Shown: in pieces, positions 39,301 through 45,652 of the stretch | How positions within the stretch are numbered: the stretch's first letter is position 1 | Layout of the letters: every line of letters starts with the position of its first letter | DNA from: Crateriforma conspicua | GTDB taxonomy: Bacteria > Planctomycetota > Planctomycetia > Pirellulales > Pirellulaceae | Assembly: GCF_007752935.1 (NCBI RefSeq) | Contig: NZ_CP036319.1 | Coordinates: forward strand, 6,995,155 to 7,059,154 | Reading direction: 5' to 3' | Length of the DNA: 64,000 nt | Notes under the pieces: model-generated | What the model was told of the DNA's origin: nothing | The model's input: only the letters and a program-made list of their open reading frames with translations | The model's database searches: none | Program-made: the position numbers and the translations under genes

Positions 39301-41023
39301 GCAACGCCAGAGTGCCAGCCGTGGTCACCATAACCCCGTTAGCAATCGACTCTGATGCGGTGAAGCTACCGTCCCCATCCCAGTCGATCCAGGCACTGAC
39401 ATACCCCGGCTGCGCGGCGCTGACGCCTTGAATATCGAGATTGACAGTTCCGGCCGTCGTCGACATTGAATGACTGACGAAAACACCCGGCGTGGTGGCT
39501 CCATCATTTCCATAGCTGACGATGCCGTCTTCGTCGGCATTACCGCTGTTGTCGTCTTTGGTCGCTGCGGAATTATCGACGGTCCCATCACCGATTTCAT
39601 CGTCAGGTGCAACCGACCCGAAATACGGGCCGACAATTGCATCACCATTGGCATCGACGACCGCATGCCGTGGACCGTCTGCGGCCAAAGTGGTGTCATA
39701 GTCCGTGCCCATAAAGGTGCCGGCATCACCAAAATCGTACTCAACATCGTTGTTGGCTGCGTCTGCAATCTCGACTGCAACGTGTGCACTAAACACAGCC
39801 CCATCAACACCTGGCTGTGCATTGTACGCCCACTCCATTAAACCAGGGCCTCCAGCCGAAGCAGTGGTCGGCAAAACACTTGCACCTCCAGCGATGTTGG
39901 CATCCGCATCTTGGTCGTTCAACACTTCTGCCTGAAGGGCTTGCATCAAAGCCGGATCCGTCGTCGCGCTTGCGGTACCGTTGGCGTACCTCGCGTGAGT
40001 CGAATCCAGGACGGCATGTCCTTCGGCGACGGGGCCAACATCCACTGAACTTCCGGGATAGTCGAACTGCATCAGTCCGCCGGGAGTATTGATCAAGAAT
40101 TCGTCTTGGCCAAGCGTCGCTGAATCGACAACCGGGTTACCCTGATTGACCCCCAAATAGGAACCAATACTCGCAATGATGTCGGTCGAATTGCCTGAGG
40201 TTAGCGTCACCTCGACCTTGCGATCGATGGGGCTGCTTCCAATCGGATGAATGTACACTGCCGTACCAACTTGGTCGTTGCCGGCATCGTTGCTCGCAGA
40301 CTCAAACTCACCCTCGCCCGAACCAGGAAACGCAGATCCAGCGGGGTCTGAAAGCGACTTCAGATGCGCGGAGTTGGTACCCACAGTCGTGAAGATTTCG
40401 CTCGCGCTAAACACCCCGTCGCCGTCGTTGTCGACCTTGATCGTCACGTCCATGCCGTTGAAATTGCCAGACGTCTCGGTGAAGTTTGCAGCAATCGCAA
40501 TCGCCGCATTGCCGCCCGCTGGAACCTTGTCAATTTGGGCCGTTACCGTTTCGGTAATCGGATTGCTTGATGAATTGAACATCTGCTCCCAATCACCAAC
40601 TGCTTGGGCAGCCAACAGTCGTCGATCTTCCAGTTTGTCCAAACCGTTTAAGCGTGCCTTGGTGTCGCTCTTGGAGGCCTGTCGCTTCGACTTGCGTCGC
40701 TTTCGTTTCGGCCCGATGGCGAAGGGCAGGCCCATCATCAGGTAGGGGGCGACCGGTGCCTTGCGTCGCGTGATTTCAAACGGCACCGCGTCGACGATCG
40801 CGTTCCAGATCGCCAGCACGCCCAGGCCGATCCGGTAGATCCACGAGCCCCGGAATGCTTCGCGGTAGCGTTGGATCCGCGCGGCACGCTTTTCCGCCCA
40901 CCGCTGGCGGTACACATCCATCCGTGAGGCCCAACGACTGGCTTTGGCCATCAGTCGGTCTTGCTTAACACTCGATTCTTGTTGCCGGCGCTTGCTGCTG
41001 CGAAACATCGATCGGTTGATCAT
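24311..41023 (-). CDS. Giant secreted SdrD-B-repeat protein with LEDRRLLA motif and dockerin-like C-terminus
   Basis: About 5,570 residues in one uninterrupted frame. ATG at 41023 (GGAAG nine bases upstream) is preferred to a TTG at 41044. The N-terminus is highly basic, has a hydrophobic segment near residues 70-80 and 100-110, and carries LEDRRLLA near residue 140, a planctomycete export-associated motif. A beta-rich region follows, ending in GEVEDHRIDV (GEVED domain, near 630). Then come many SdrD-B-type domains, each opening with a variant of KFEDLDGDG and closing with GxYTVRE. Residues ~1,040-4,370 are five near-identical ~632-residue units. The end has two EF-hand-like dockerin repeats (SDLLGKVDFLDLGGLVG, DLNGNGDVDFLDLGFLVG). 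It is probably a Ca2+-stiffened surface fibre or adhesin. Confidence 0.93.
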   Translation of the reverse strand: MINRSMFRSSKRRQQESSVKQDRLMAKASRWASRMDVYRQRWAEKRAARIQRYREAFRGSWIYRIGLGVLAIWNAIVDAVPFEITRRKAPVAPYLMMGLPFAIGPKRKRRKSKRQASKSDTKARLNGLDKLEDRRLLAAQAVGDWEQMFNSSSNPITETVTAQIDKVPAGGNAAIAIAANFTETSGNFNGMDVTIKVDNDGDGVFSASEIFTTVGTNSAHLKSLSDPAGSAFPGSGEGEFESASNDAGNDQVGTAVYIHPIGSSPIDRKVEVTLTSGNSTDIIASIGSYLGVNQGNPVVDSATLGQDEFLINTPGGLMQFDYPGSSVDVGPVAEGHAVLDSTHARYANGTASATTDPALMQALQAEVLNDQDADANIAGGASVLPTTASAGGPGLMEWAYNAQPGVDGAVFSAHVAVEIADAANNDVEYDFGDAGTFMGTDYDTTLAADGPRHAVVDANGDAIVGPYFGSVAPDDEIGDGTVDNSAATKDDNSGNADEDGIVSYGNDGATTPGVFVSHSMSTTAGTVNLDIQGVSAAQPGYVSAWIDWDGDGSFTASESIANGVMVTTAGTLALPVSVPTTADVTDKGSTILRIRVFSDPCDMVAPGPNGERPLGPTGHANDGEVEDHRIDVVRGAEISGVKLEDLTGDGPSADDTPLDNVQIVLTYDSGNPVVDALGNPVSPVLTGPNGEFSFSFLTPSDYIVSENLSGDFLYAGTPDGMADDMQGLSVAFESQDSNMQLPTSFDVTLTNTGLGGLVEDDITFRNYIAGSVHGVKFEDLDGDGTFDYADGERGLEGVGFQIYRFAGTNTTVPFSGADPVNTFDWELAGTEFTNVHGEYWFTGLRPGQYVVRENLDLESTVLSVDLVPGGAAPFEIDGTTFEFSTGGGSPDVLIDISGLTTTDEVAQAAGTAISEALGIAVRVDGSNVIIAADFALVTESATALSISAGPDFSDYVLSTGQQVGAPGTDFDPIDASNTIYTINSRDELQWDDATTFETGPYVGAAYDRPLDLDADGQLTQDEIDMAILKGALKNPQSADSSLIFGNFLPVDIMGYKYEDLDNDGITGNDTYLNGVTFELVDGGGSVVATAVSGADPDGSGPLTAVDGKFVFPGVVPGDYTVREASAQDINNDNIDDVGEDDMSTLAVEGQGLVLTDREISFTVISGGLDDATKSKDKDSNDHDAMVDLTGGPGATSFDPFLNYITGSIHGLKFEDFNNDGAFQPSADPAEVGVEGVKYEIYRFVGTNTYDLNSNNASVTTYDWEKLTVTATTDEHGEFWFTGLEPGQYTVREVLDAPFDQQSSNQAEGDPSSQFDPNNFDPANLPYLGDNPATLGSSLLTITSGVELQWDSDVTYEGFPAYEGDAYNRPMDIDGNGIISPAEAQSASDAAALKTGSDALASLRWGNVTLVTLTGEKYEDLDGDGVKDNNDPAFAGIEFELVDSNNVVVDTVTTNASGVFTFTDVDPGETYTIREKANQSIDAGPDDELVKDSMVATVTVFSGDNINVTTGNGAVAVNALDYDYDDSGDFGDNARPWLNYVYGSVHGIKFEDLDGDGIKDAGEPALEDVEFTLQVKDGSNWVNVGAAVTTGANGKFAFTNLDPGQYRLIENLQTGDTLPSGDEWVSSTHTFNNAGASSTFTIESREEYVWKAGEAGLPGNSLKREELLNSGNNSLVYGNFLPVDIMGYKYEDLDNDGITGNDTYLNGVTFELVDGGGSVVATAVSGADPDGNGPLTAVNGKFVFPGVVPGDYTVREASAQDINNDNIDDVGEDDMSTLAVEGQGLVLTDREISFTVISGGLDDATKSKDKDSDDHDAMVDLTGGPGAGSFDPFLNYITGSIHGLKFEDFNNDGAFQPSADPAEVGVEGVKYEIYRFVGTNTYDLNSNNASVTTYDWEKLTVTATTDEHGEFWFTGLEPGQYTVREVLDAPFDQQSSNQAEGDPSSQFDPNNFDPANLPYLGDNPATLGSSLLTITSGVELQWDSDVTYEGFPAYEGDAYNRPMDIDGNGIISPAEAQSASDAAALKTGSDALASLRWGNVTLVTLTGEKYEDLDGDGVKDNNDPAFAGIEFELVDSNNVVVDTVTTNASGVFTFTDVDPGETYTIREKSNQSIDAGPDDELVKDSMVVQVTVFSGDNINVTTGNGAVAVNALDYDYDDSGDFGDNARPWLNYVYGSVHGIKFEDLDGDGIKDAGEPALEDVEFTLQVKDGSNWVNVGAAVTTGANGKFAFTNLDPGQYRLIENLQTGDTLPSGDEWVSSTHTFNNAGASSTFTIESREEYVWKAGEAGLPGNSLKREELLNSGNNSLVYGNFLPVDIMGYKYEDLDNDGITGNDTYLNGVTFELVDGGGSVVATAVSGADPDGNGPLTAVNGKFVFPGVVPGDYTVREASAQDINNDNIDDVGEDDMSTLAVEGQGLVLTDREISFTVISGGLDDATKSKDKDSDDHDAMVDLTGGPGAGSFDPFLNYITGSIHGLKFEDFNNDGAFQPSADPAEVGVEGVKYEIYRFVGTNTYDLNSNNASVTTYDWEKLTVTATTDEHGEFWFTGLEPGQYTVREVLDAPFDQQSSNQAEGDPSSQFDPNNFDPANLPYLGDNPATLGSSLLTITSGLELQWDSDVTYEGFPAYEGDAYNRPMDIDGNGIISPAEAQSASDAAALKTGSDALASLRWGNVTLVTLTGEKYEDLDGDGVKDNNDPAFAGIEFELVDSNNVVVDTVTTNASGVFTFTDVDPGETYTIREKSNQSIDAGPDDELVKDSMVATVTVFSGDNINVTTGNGAVAVNALDYDYDDSGDFGDNARPWLNYVYGSVHGIKFEDLDGDGIKDAGEPALEDVEFTLQVKDGSNWVNVGAAVTTGANGKFAFTNLDPGQYRLIENLQTGDTLPSGDEWVSSTHTFNNAGASSTFTIESREEYVWKAGEAGLPGNSLKREELLNSGNNSLVYGNYLPVDIMGYKYEDLDNDGITGNDTYLNGVTFELVDGGGSVVATAVSGADPDGNGPLTAVNGKFVFPGVVPGDYTVREASAQDINNDNIDDVGEDDMSTLAVEGQGLVLTDREISFTVISGGLDDATKSKDKDSDDHDAMVDLTGGPGAGSFDPFLNYITGSIHGLKFEDFNNDGAFQPSADPAEVGVEGVKYEIYRFVGTNTYDLNSNNASVTTYDWEKLTVTATTDEHGEFWFTGLEPGQYTVREVLDAPFDQQSSNQAEGDPSSQFDPNNFDPANLPYLGDNPATLGSSLLTITSGVELQWDSDVTYEGFPAYEGDAYNRPMDIDGNGIISPAEAQSASDAAALKTGSDALASLRWGNVTLVTLTGEKYEDLDGDGVKDNNDPAFAGIEFELVDSNNVVVDTVTTNASGVFTFTDVDPGETYTIREKSNQSIDAGPDDELVKDSMVVQVTVFSGDNINVTTGNGAVAVNALDYDYDDSGDFGDNARPWLNYVYGSVHGIKFEDLDGDGIKDAGEPALEDVEFTLQVKDGSNWVNVGAAVTTGANGKFAFTNLDPGQYRLIENLQTGDTLPSGDEWVSSTHTFNNAGASSTFTIESREEYVWKAGEAGLPGNSLKREELLNSGNNSLVYGNYLPVDIMGYKYEDLDNDGITGNDTYLNGVTFELVDGGGSVVATAVSGADPDGNGPLTAVNGKFVFPGVVPGDYTVREASAQDINNDNIDDVGEDDMSTLAVEGQGLVLTDREISFTVISGGLDDATKSKDKDSNDHDAMVDLTGGPSAGSFDPFLNYITGSIHGLKFEDFNNDGGFDPNGQNGSPEESGVEGVVFEIYKFVGTNTYDLNSNNGDAVTYDWDFVKTATTDEHGEFWFTGLEPGQYTVREVLDAPFDQQSSNQAEGDPSSQFDPNNFDPANLPYLGDNPGTLGSSLLTITSGLELQWDSDVTYEGFPAYEGDAYNRPMDIDGNGIISPAEAQSASDAAALKTGSDALASLRWGNVTLVTLTGEKYEDLDGDGVKDNNDPAFAGIEFELVDSNNVVVDTVTTNASGVFTFTDVDPGETYTIREKADQSIDAGADDELVKDSMVVQVTVFSGDNINVTDGTGAAVVNDLGYDQDGATGGLDFDDDARPFLNYVYGSVHGIKFEDLDGDGIKDAGEPALEDVEFTLQVKDGSNWVNVGAAVTTGANGKFAFTNLDPGQYRLIENLQTGDTLPSGDEWVSSTHTFNNAGASSTFTIESREEYVWKAGEAGLPGNSLKREELLNSGNNSLVYGNYLPVDIMGYKYEDLDNDGITGNDTYLNGVTFELVDGGGSVVATAVSGADPDGNGPLTAVNGKFVFPGVVPGDYTVREASAQDINNDNIDDVGEDDMSTLAVEGQGLVLTDREISFTVISGGLDDATKSKDKDSDDHDAMVDLTGGPGATSFDPFLNYITGSVHGYKFHDYDLSGDTTNVNNLVEPALEDVVFNLYRWLGSETIVLNYQNSSATALVNEWEFVRTATSNFKGEFWFTGLEPGTYTIREDESSLGDMFQTSDQAEGNPNDFIGTSTGGQSLIGESPLDSSTDAIVIQSRQEFSWKADAMVMTVDHNGNGLNDPNEIAAANAAVALKAETVLGEALQWGNNFTSGSIEGFKFEDVNADGVYQAPDGGGLGGEPALSDVKFIVVDLSGNPVVGVNGMPVMGSSDANGIFTLSGLRPGTYKVIEDLSVSDSNGDGIADADQGMVQSTPDLIIDVIADQSATVTSTGDPIRYGNYVAGSIHGYKFLDLDADGVQDVGEGPFQLAAFELLDSGGNPVLTDAFGNAIGSGNGVVYTDAQGGFDFENLVPGSYTVIERLDLVDRNDVDGNGFPEGNGTPDDQEGLRASTPISFTVTIQSRQEYVYADGVSGIANTQSADPDSDPSLGFGDDIQNAFAGVELTNARNGSGITVGFSPIAGSFVYANAGGNTGFSSNDGPILNADFDTPVDEVSIDVIANSNGDVGQLVAFDTFGNVISFVQTPLMSVGETVTLSLSSSDIGQPIASVQAAGLGSVVPITVLLDNLTYAVNPLKTEVNVGDSLVFGNYYAGGVEGTKTQADSDRPAPGILLELRDMNGDLVATSVTDANGRYDFGDVDPGMYTVMEPVGGTVNGNVLESFSPVVVVVPHATVVTDASGTASLYEGLQSESTKAALAVENLISGSIHGIRTGADGVTPQPGITVQLRGPAGVLDTTITGPDGEFHFEDIDPRDSFPSGSFTVTTADGEFFVYSPQVGSGVEVAYAPGEGDVGPGQVEEVDPGLIFAGDIDGSVHGIVFGDGAGVVGLDVHLVGVSDTTTVQTDSSGRFDFEGIDPGAYTIQVAGQTIELSGGVILSGEEEAFGPGQAGPLEPGQFETTNGNLIIDLGSSPEVVSVRLASVVPPSDPADPLEPTVPRWEPGFLEAIDAGVGLGYELPIGSSGSTNPLSWANINQVIVQFSKHVEGSGAGGALTIGDFDFASDLGGVSIVKVEYDSANFIAKLTLNSDLPLDRYSVRVEDAIQSQSGLALDGGDFVYDFAVSPGNASFLADSDLLGKVDFLDLGGLVGSLGTSAGDPGYLFTTDLNGNGDVDFLDLGFLVGELNEVLPPPASPFAASVDAFFGSEDDEDLLSEELEESISTIF
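27917..37893 (-). repeat. Five tandem ~1.9-kb near-identical repeats inside the giant gene
   Basis: The period is 1,896 bp (632 codons) for four steps and 1,911 bp for the step nearest the C-terminus, measured from a recurring landmark at 28392, 30303, 32199, 34095 and 35991. A quarter unit completes the array up to 37893, where identity breaks. Each unit encodes four SdrD-B domains opening DIMGYKYEDLDND, GSIHGLKFEDFNND, GEKYEDLDGDG and GSVHGIKFEDLDGDG. Units differ by scattered single bases, for example AAGTAG against AAGAAG near 32194 and 34090. A few short blocks also vary (VTVFSGD preceded by VVQ or VAT). The copy at 28.8-29.8 kb carries distinct segments. Confidence 0.95.
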
Positions 41024-41959
41024 TGGGTTACTTCCCGAAAACAAAGGGGGGGTCGCACGGTCGAATCGGCCGATTTCTTTCGTCGATTCATTGGTACGAG
41101 TGATTGCGGATGTTCAGGGGCTCTGCGACGCATCGCGAGCTTCACGGATGTCAAACTTCAGTACTTGTTTCAAGCGGGGGACCACCTGTCGCGCCGTTCA
41201 CCAGGAGCGTTCGGGGGGTATCCCAGCATTCCGCTTTATAGTCGTCACCAGGGGGGCTCGCAATCATTTTCCGAAGTGAAGATTTGACGATTACGGCGAT
41301 TACGAGGCGGACTCACCCCATTTGACCCCGATATTTGGGGGATTTCACTCAATCCACCGAGTTTCCTTCACCGAAAATTTTTTCGCAAAATTTCGTCGCC
41401 GGCGGGGCAAAATCGATGCGGGGTCGCTGATCCCGATCCCACGGAAGACTTCACCGGTGCCGGTCAGCACGCCTGGACGGAACATGGCAAGCCGAACGGC
41501 ATATCGGACGGCGATTTACGTCCTTTCCGGGACTTTTCCTTCAATCCCCGATGCCACCCCTTGTGCGAATGGGCGGATGCAAACCGCGGTGCAACCCGAT
41601 GAGAGATCGGGCAAAAGTCGGGATTGGCGGTTTCGCGTGAGTCCCCGTGGAGGGAAAACCCAAGCAGTGCGGATGCCCAGGTGGAACGGACAACCCCACC
41701 AATGGTGTATTACCTTTGATTCGGCCGGCTCACCACGCTGCAAGAACCACCCCACGGAGGTGAACGAGTACGCCATGTCCTGTTCATTGACGCGGCGTTC
41801 TGACGCGAGCCCGTTGGGGCCGTGTTCACCACAACGTCCCACACGGGTGGCACTTGAATTAGGATATCGCATACCCCTAGATAGTGATGTTTGCGGCGAT
41901 CCTCAGGGACCATGTTCATCGCCGCAAAATGCCCCCCCGCACGAACGGAAACGTCAAAG
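41024..41959. other. Gene-free stretch between the giant gene and the sulfotransferase gene
   Basis: Roughly 930 bases with no convincing coding frame; the open frames here lack domains and ribosome sites. It should hold the divergent promoters of both neighbours. Near 41380 is an AT-rich inverted segment (GAAAATTTTTTCGCAAAATTTCG). A TTGAATTAGGATATCGCATACCCCTAGAT stretch near 41852 could be promoter-like, but I cannot assign boxes with confidence. Confidence 0.5.
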
Positions 41960-43987
41960 ATGCATGTCGATCTACGCCCCGCCAATGAAGCGATCAAGCA
42001 AGGAAAATTGCGGGAAGCTTACGAGATCTGCCAGCAAGCGATTTCCGTCGACCCGGCAAACGCAGACGCGATTGGTTTACTTGGAATCGTCGCCGGGCGG
42101 ATGGGCAATCACGAAATGGCGGCTCGATTGATGGGCGATGCGTTGACGATCCGTCCGAGCGACAACCACTTTCGCCGAAACTACGTCACGGCGTTGGTTT
42201 CACTGGACCGATTGCCCGAAGCCCGCCGTTGTGTCGACGAAGGTCTGGCGCGCGAGCCCGAGCACGCGGGTTTGCTGTCGCTGATGGGCGTGGTCGCGGG
42301 GCGAGACGGGGATTTGGATACCGCGATCGAGGCGTTGGAGAAAGCCGCAAAGCTGCAGCCGAACGTTCCGCAGATTCAATACAACTTGGGCGAACTGCAT
42401 CGTCGCCGGTCGGATCACCAATCCGCAAAAGCCGCGTGGGAGCGTTGTTTGGCACTGGATCCAAAGCACACCGATGCGTTGAACAACCTCGCGGGACTGT
42501 GCCTGGCCGATGGTGACTTTTTGGAATCGCTTGGCCACATCCAAGAGTTGTTGAAGTTGTCGCCGCGGTCGGCCCAAGCTTTTGGAAACCTCTCGGTGGC
42601 CATGCACGCTGCGGGCGACGTCCGCCAAGCGATTGTTTGTTTACGGAATGCCCTAACCATCAACAGATCACAGAAAGATTTCAGATTTCGCCTCGTCAAT
42701 TTGCTGATTTCAAGTGCCGAGTTCGAAGAAGCAGAGAAAGAACTTTCTGACTGGCGGGCCATGGAGACTAGTGACGCGCGACTCCTAGCCATCACCGCTC
42801 GTATGCTGGAGCGACAGGGCAAGCTTGATGAAGCCCGCCAAGTATTTGATTCCATCGCGGATGCCGATCGCGACTCGACCCCCGTCATGATGACCGATGC
42901 TATCTTATGTGATGCCGAAGGCGATAAGGCGGGAGCCGTCGAGCGATTGGACCAGGTGGTCGAAAACAATCCCGACGCGATGGATCAAATCGGAATCCGA
43001 TTCTTGATGGCGAAATGCAAAGACAGCTTGGGTCAATACGAGGAAGCGTTTGAGCATGCTTCGGTCGGCAACGAATTACGACGCAAGGGCTTTGGCACCC
43101 CGTTCCAACCGGAGTCGAGTGTTCAGGTTCGCGACTTGACCATCGACGCGTATCGCGAGGCTTGGAAGTCACATGACCCTGCGGCCGGCTGTCCAAGCGA
43201 TCGGCCGGTGTTCATTGTCGGCATGCCACGAAGCGGGACTTCGATCACCGAACAAATCCTGGGATCACACCCCGACGTTTTTGCCGCGGGTGAGTTGCAG
43301 CTTTTGTCGGCCTTGGTCCGAGAAACCGGTCGCCAGAGCGAACCGGAGGATTCGACCTCTGTCTTCCGCATTGTCGACCACCAAAAGGATGGATCCAAGG
43401 TGCCGATGATTCCGGCGGATTTTTCTGCGGAAACGCTGCGGGAAATCGGGCAGCAGTATGTGAATCAGATTGAGGCGATGAGTTCCGGTGAGGCAAGGAT
43501 CACCGACAAGATGCCTTATAACTTTCTGTTCGTTCCGCTGATCAAAATGGCGTTGCCGAATGCGAAGATCATCCATACGCGTCGGCACCCGCTGGACACT
43601 TGTTTGTCGTGCTTCTTCCAAAACTTCACCGGCGGAAGTGAGTTTTCGTTCGACTTAGAAGACCTGGCGGTCTATTACAAAAACTATGTTCACACCATGT
43701 CCGCGTGGCGGGATGACCTGGGTGTCGAAATGCTTGAAGTCGACTATGAGTCGCTGGTGTCCGATCCGGAACCGGTCGTACGCCAGATGCTCGATTACAT
43801 CGGCATGCCGTGGGATCCGAACTGTTTGAAATCTCACGAATCCAAGCGAGTCGTCGCAACCGCCAGTTACCAACAGGTCCGCGAACCGATCTACACCAAG
43901 TCGGTCCATCGTTGGAAAAACTATGAGAAGCAGTTGCAGCCCTTGCGGGATGAGCTTGCCGATCTGTTGGGTGAACCGATTGGTTGA
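41960..43987 (+). CDS. TPR-repeat sulfotransferase
   Basis: 675 residues from ATG 41960. Residues ~1-390 are consecutive TPR motifs (AIKQGKLREAYEICQQAISVDP; AIEALEKAAKLQPNVPQ; AAWERCLALDPKHTDALNNL). Residues ~415-660 are a sulfotransferase domain: 5'-phosphosulfate loop VGMPRSGTSITEQIL, then HTRRHPLDTCLSCFFQNF for the 3'-phosphate of PAPS, then KSVHRWKNY. It transfers sulfate from PAPS, as in tyrosyl-protein or glycan sulfotransferases; the TPRs may bind the acceptor. Planctomycetes carry many such fusions. No signal peptide is visible, so it is probably cytoplasmic. The acceptor is unknown. Confidence 0.92.
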   Translation: MHVDLRPANEAIKQGKLREAYEICQQAISVDPANADAIGLLGIVAGRMGNHEMAARLMGDALTIRPSDNHFRRNYVTALVSLDRLPEARRCVDEGLAREPEHAGLLSLMGVVAGRDGDLDTAIEALEKAAKLQPNVPQIQYNLGELHRRRSDHQSAKAAWERCLALDPKHTDALNNLAGLCLADGDFLESLGHIQELLKLSPRSAQAFGNLSVAMHAAGDVRQAIVCLRNALTINRSQKDFRFRLVNLLISSAEFEEAEKELSDWRAMETSDARLLAITARMLERQGKLDEARQVFDSIADADRDSTPVMMTDAILCDAEGDKAGAVERLDQVVENNPDAMDQIGIRFLMAKCKDSLGQYEEAFEHASVGNELRRKGFGTPFQPESSVQVRDLTIDAYREAWKSHDPAAGCPSDRPVFIVGMPRSGTSITEQILGSHPDVFAAGELQLLSALVRETGRQSEPEDSTSVFRIVDHQKDGSKVPMIPADFSAETLREIGQQYVNQIEAMSSGEARITDKMPYNFLFVPLIKMALPNAKIIHTRRHPLDTCLSCFFQNFTGGSEFSFDLEDLAVYYKNYVHTMSAWRDDLGVEMLEVDYESLVSDPEPVVRQMLDYIGMPWDPNCLKSHESKRVVATASYQQVREPIYTKSVHRWKNYEKQLQPLRDELADLLGEPIG

Positions 43988-44144
43988 TCGGACGTCAGCG
44001 TCATTGGGCCGGAGCGACGCTGTGGCGTCTGCTGAATGTGAGTCATCATTTGCGGAGTCGAATTGACCTGCCCCGCAGACAGATCAGCAACTGGGGCTGC
44101 GGCGGTTTGGCCCGACCTCGGAGCGGGAGGATGCAGTCATGGGG

Positions 44145-44507
44145 CCCGGTTGCTGACGCGTCGCGGCTCACGGGGACGGAGAAGTGAAGGCGTGGGGGGG
44201 CGCCCGGTCGCTGACGCGTCACGGCTTACGGGGTGGGTGAGTGAAAGCGTGGGGGCGCCCGGTTGCTGACGCGTCACGGCTCACGGGGTGGGTGGAGGCA
44301 CACGGGCCCGGTCGTTGACGCGTCGCGGCTTACGGGGAGGGTGAGTGATGGCGTGGGGGCGTGGGGGCGCCCGGCCGCTGATGCGTCGCGGCTCACGGGG
44401 AGGGTGAGTGAAAGCGTGGAGGGCCCGGTCGCTGACGCGTCGCGGCTCACGGGGTGGGAGAGTGAAGGCGTGGGGGCCCGGTCGCTGACGCGTCACGGCT
44501 CACGGGG
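44145..44507 (-). repeat. Second REP-like array, seven copies in inverted orientation
   Basis: Seven 32-nt copies start at 44145, 44203, 44257, 44306, 44369, 44423 and 44476, spaced 49-63 bp. The conserved part GCTGACGCGTCRCGGCTYACG is the reverse complement of the unit around the RAYT gene at 21.6 kb. Between copies are G-rich spacers with GTGAGTGAAGGCGTGGGGG. The array ends 24 bases before the stop codon of the split SGNH hydrolase gene. It belongs to the same repeat family, which shows that the family is dispersed in this genome. Confidence 0.85.
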
Positions 44508-44531
44508 AGGGTGAGGTGAAGGCGTGGGTGG

Positions 44532-44933
44532 TTAGAGTTGTTCGCGGATGGCGGCGGCGACGTGCTCGGCCAGCTTGGCGCTGCCTTCGTTGGTGTAGTG
44601 GACGTTGGCGGGTCGTTGTTGGCCGGCGATCGGGTCTTCGCTGGCGTAGTCGTGCATGGGATCGACCGCGATGCCGCCGACTTCGTTGATGACTTCGCGA
44701 GCCAGCTGGTTGTAGAACACCGAATCGTCGGCAATCCGACCTTGGGCACCTTGCGGCACCGGCGTGGTGTCACGCCAAATCAGGGCGGCGCCGGTCTTCT
44801 TCAGCTTGCCGATGATCGTCCGCAGGTTGGCGACGTAATCCGCCGGGCTGACTTGACGGGCGTTTTGCGGATCGTTGGGGTCGGCCAGGTTCTTGCCTTC
44901 GGGCGACATGAATTTCAGGTCGTGAAGTCCGAA
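44532..44933 (-). pseudogene. SGNH/GDSL hydrolase, C-terminal part cut off by the integrated element
   Basis: The frame runs from the 12-bp repeat at 44922-44933 to the stop at 44532. It encodes (F)GLHDLKFMSPEGKNL through HYTNEGSAKLAEHV, which carries the C-terminal histidine block of SGNH hydrolases. The matching N-terminal part is at 53902-54228 on the same strand, 9 kb away. Joined across one copy of the repeat, they give 717 bp, exactly 239 codons including stop. The fragment has an in-frame ATG (44909) but lacks the nucleophile Ser and the signal peptide, so it should be inactive while the element is integrated. Confidence 0.93.
44922..44933 (+). other. attL: attL core
   Basis: GTGAAGTCCGAA, identical to 53902-53913. 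The bases on its left (CAGGTC) are host SGNH gene; those on its right (CCGAACAAATC) are element. The flanking bases differ from those at attR on both sides, so the shared core is exactly 12 bp. Confidence 0.9.
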
Positions 44934-45152
44934 CCGAACAAATCAGCGAATGCGTGATGATCCCGTTTTCGGTTGCGGCGTGACGCAAAAAATGCGTGAC
45001 CCTACAGCGGACCGCATTAAAGCCCTACCATCCTCGGGCATGTCTGGTACAGATTACGCACATGGCGGAGCAAATCGGCCGACGAAAGTTTGACAGATTT
45101 TCCGAAAAGTCGATGCTATTTGATAGCAAACGCTTCGTTTGGATTGGACGAC

Positions 45153-45192
45153 GGCCACCGGTGATTAGGCCCACCGGTGACCGCCATTTTTT
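45153..45192 (+). terminator. Hairpin with T-run near the left end of the element
   Basis: GGCCACCGGTG at 45153 pairs with CACCGGTGACC ending at 45182 (one mismatch), and GCCATTTTTTT follows. Each arm also contains the palindrome CACCGGTG. No rightward gene precedes it within the element. It might end host-directed transcription from the interrupted locus or a short RNA from the left end. The segment 44934-45294 otherwise holds no gene, only three GCGTGA repeats near 44950-45000. Confidence 0.5.
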
Positions 45193-45294
45193 TCCATGCC
45201 GATGGCACAGAGGACAACCGCATTCTGCGCTCGCGTCGACCGCGACGCAACCCAGAAAGCGGACTGACTATCGGCATATTCGCGGATACCGAAA

Positions 45295-45516
45295 ATGCCA
45301 AAAACCACTGCCCCTGCTGGTCCCGCCACACTGGCCCCATTTGCCGTTGATCGCAAAGAGGCCGCCCGACTGATCTGTGTGTCTGTCCGCATGCTGCAGG
45401 AATTGACCCATCCCAATGGGCCGATTCGGAGCAAGCGAGTCGGAGCCAAGCACGTCTACCCCATTGCGGAACTGCAAAGGTTCCTCGACGTGTCGACCGA
45501 AACCGCTGGCGAGTAG
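45295..45516 (+). CDS. Excisionase-like HTH DNA-binding protein
   Basis: 73 residues. The core AVDRKEAARLICVSVRMLQELTHPNGPIRSKRVGAKHVYPIAELQRFLD is a MerR/excisionase winged-helix of the HTH_17 type: first helix EAARLI, recognition helix SVRMLQEL, wing with KRVG, then the PIAELQRFL helix. Such small proteins act as recombination directionality factors or as regulators of element genes. It is the first gene at the left end, facing away from attL. Serine-recombinase directionality factors are often unrelated to this fold, so a regulator role is equally possible. Confidence 0.75.
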   Translation: MPKTTAPAGPATLAPFAVDRKEAARLICVSVRMLQELTHPNGPIRSKRVGAKHVYPIAELQRFLDVSTETAGE

Positions 45517-45652
45517 TCCCGCACGGGATTCACCACCATGGACGCCAGCGCACGCGGCACAGAGGCCGCCACGGACAAGATCCGTCTGACCGCATCCCAA
45601 GTGGATGCGGTCGCCCGTCTACTGCTCTCTGCGACGACGGAAGCCAACAAAA

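Noticed and set aside
44148-44514. CRISPR-like appearance of the regularly spaced repeats at 44.1-44.5 kb
   Set aside because: Spacers are themselves repetitive and G-rich, repeats are imperfect, no cas genes are nearby, and the unit matches the RAYT-associated REP family.
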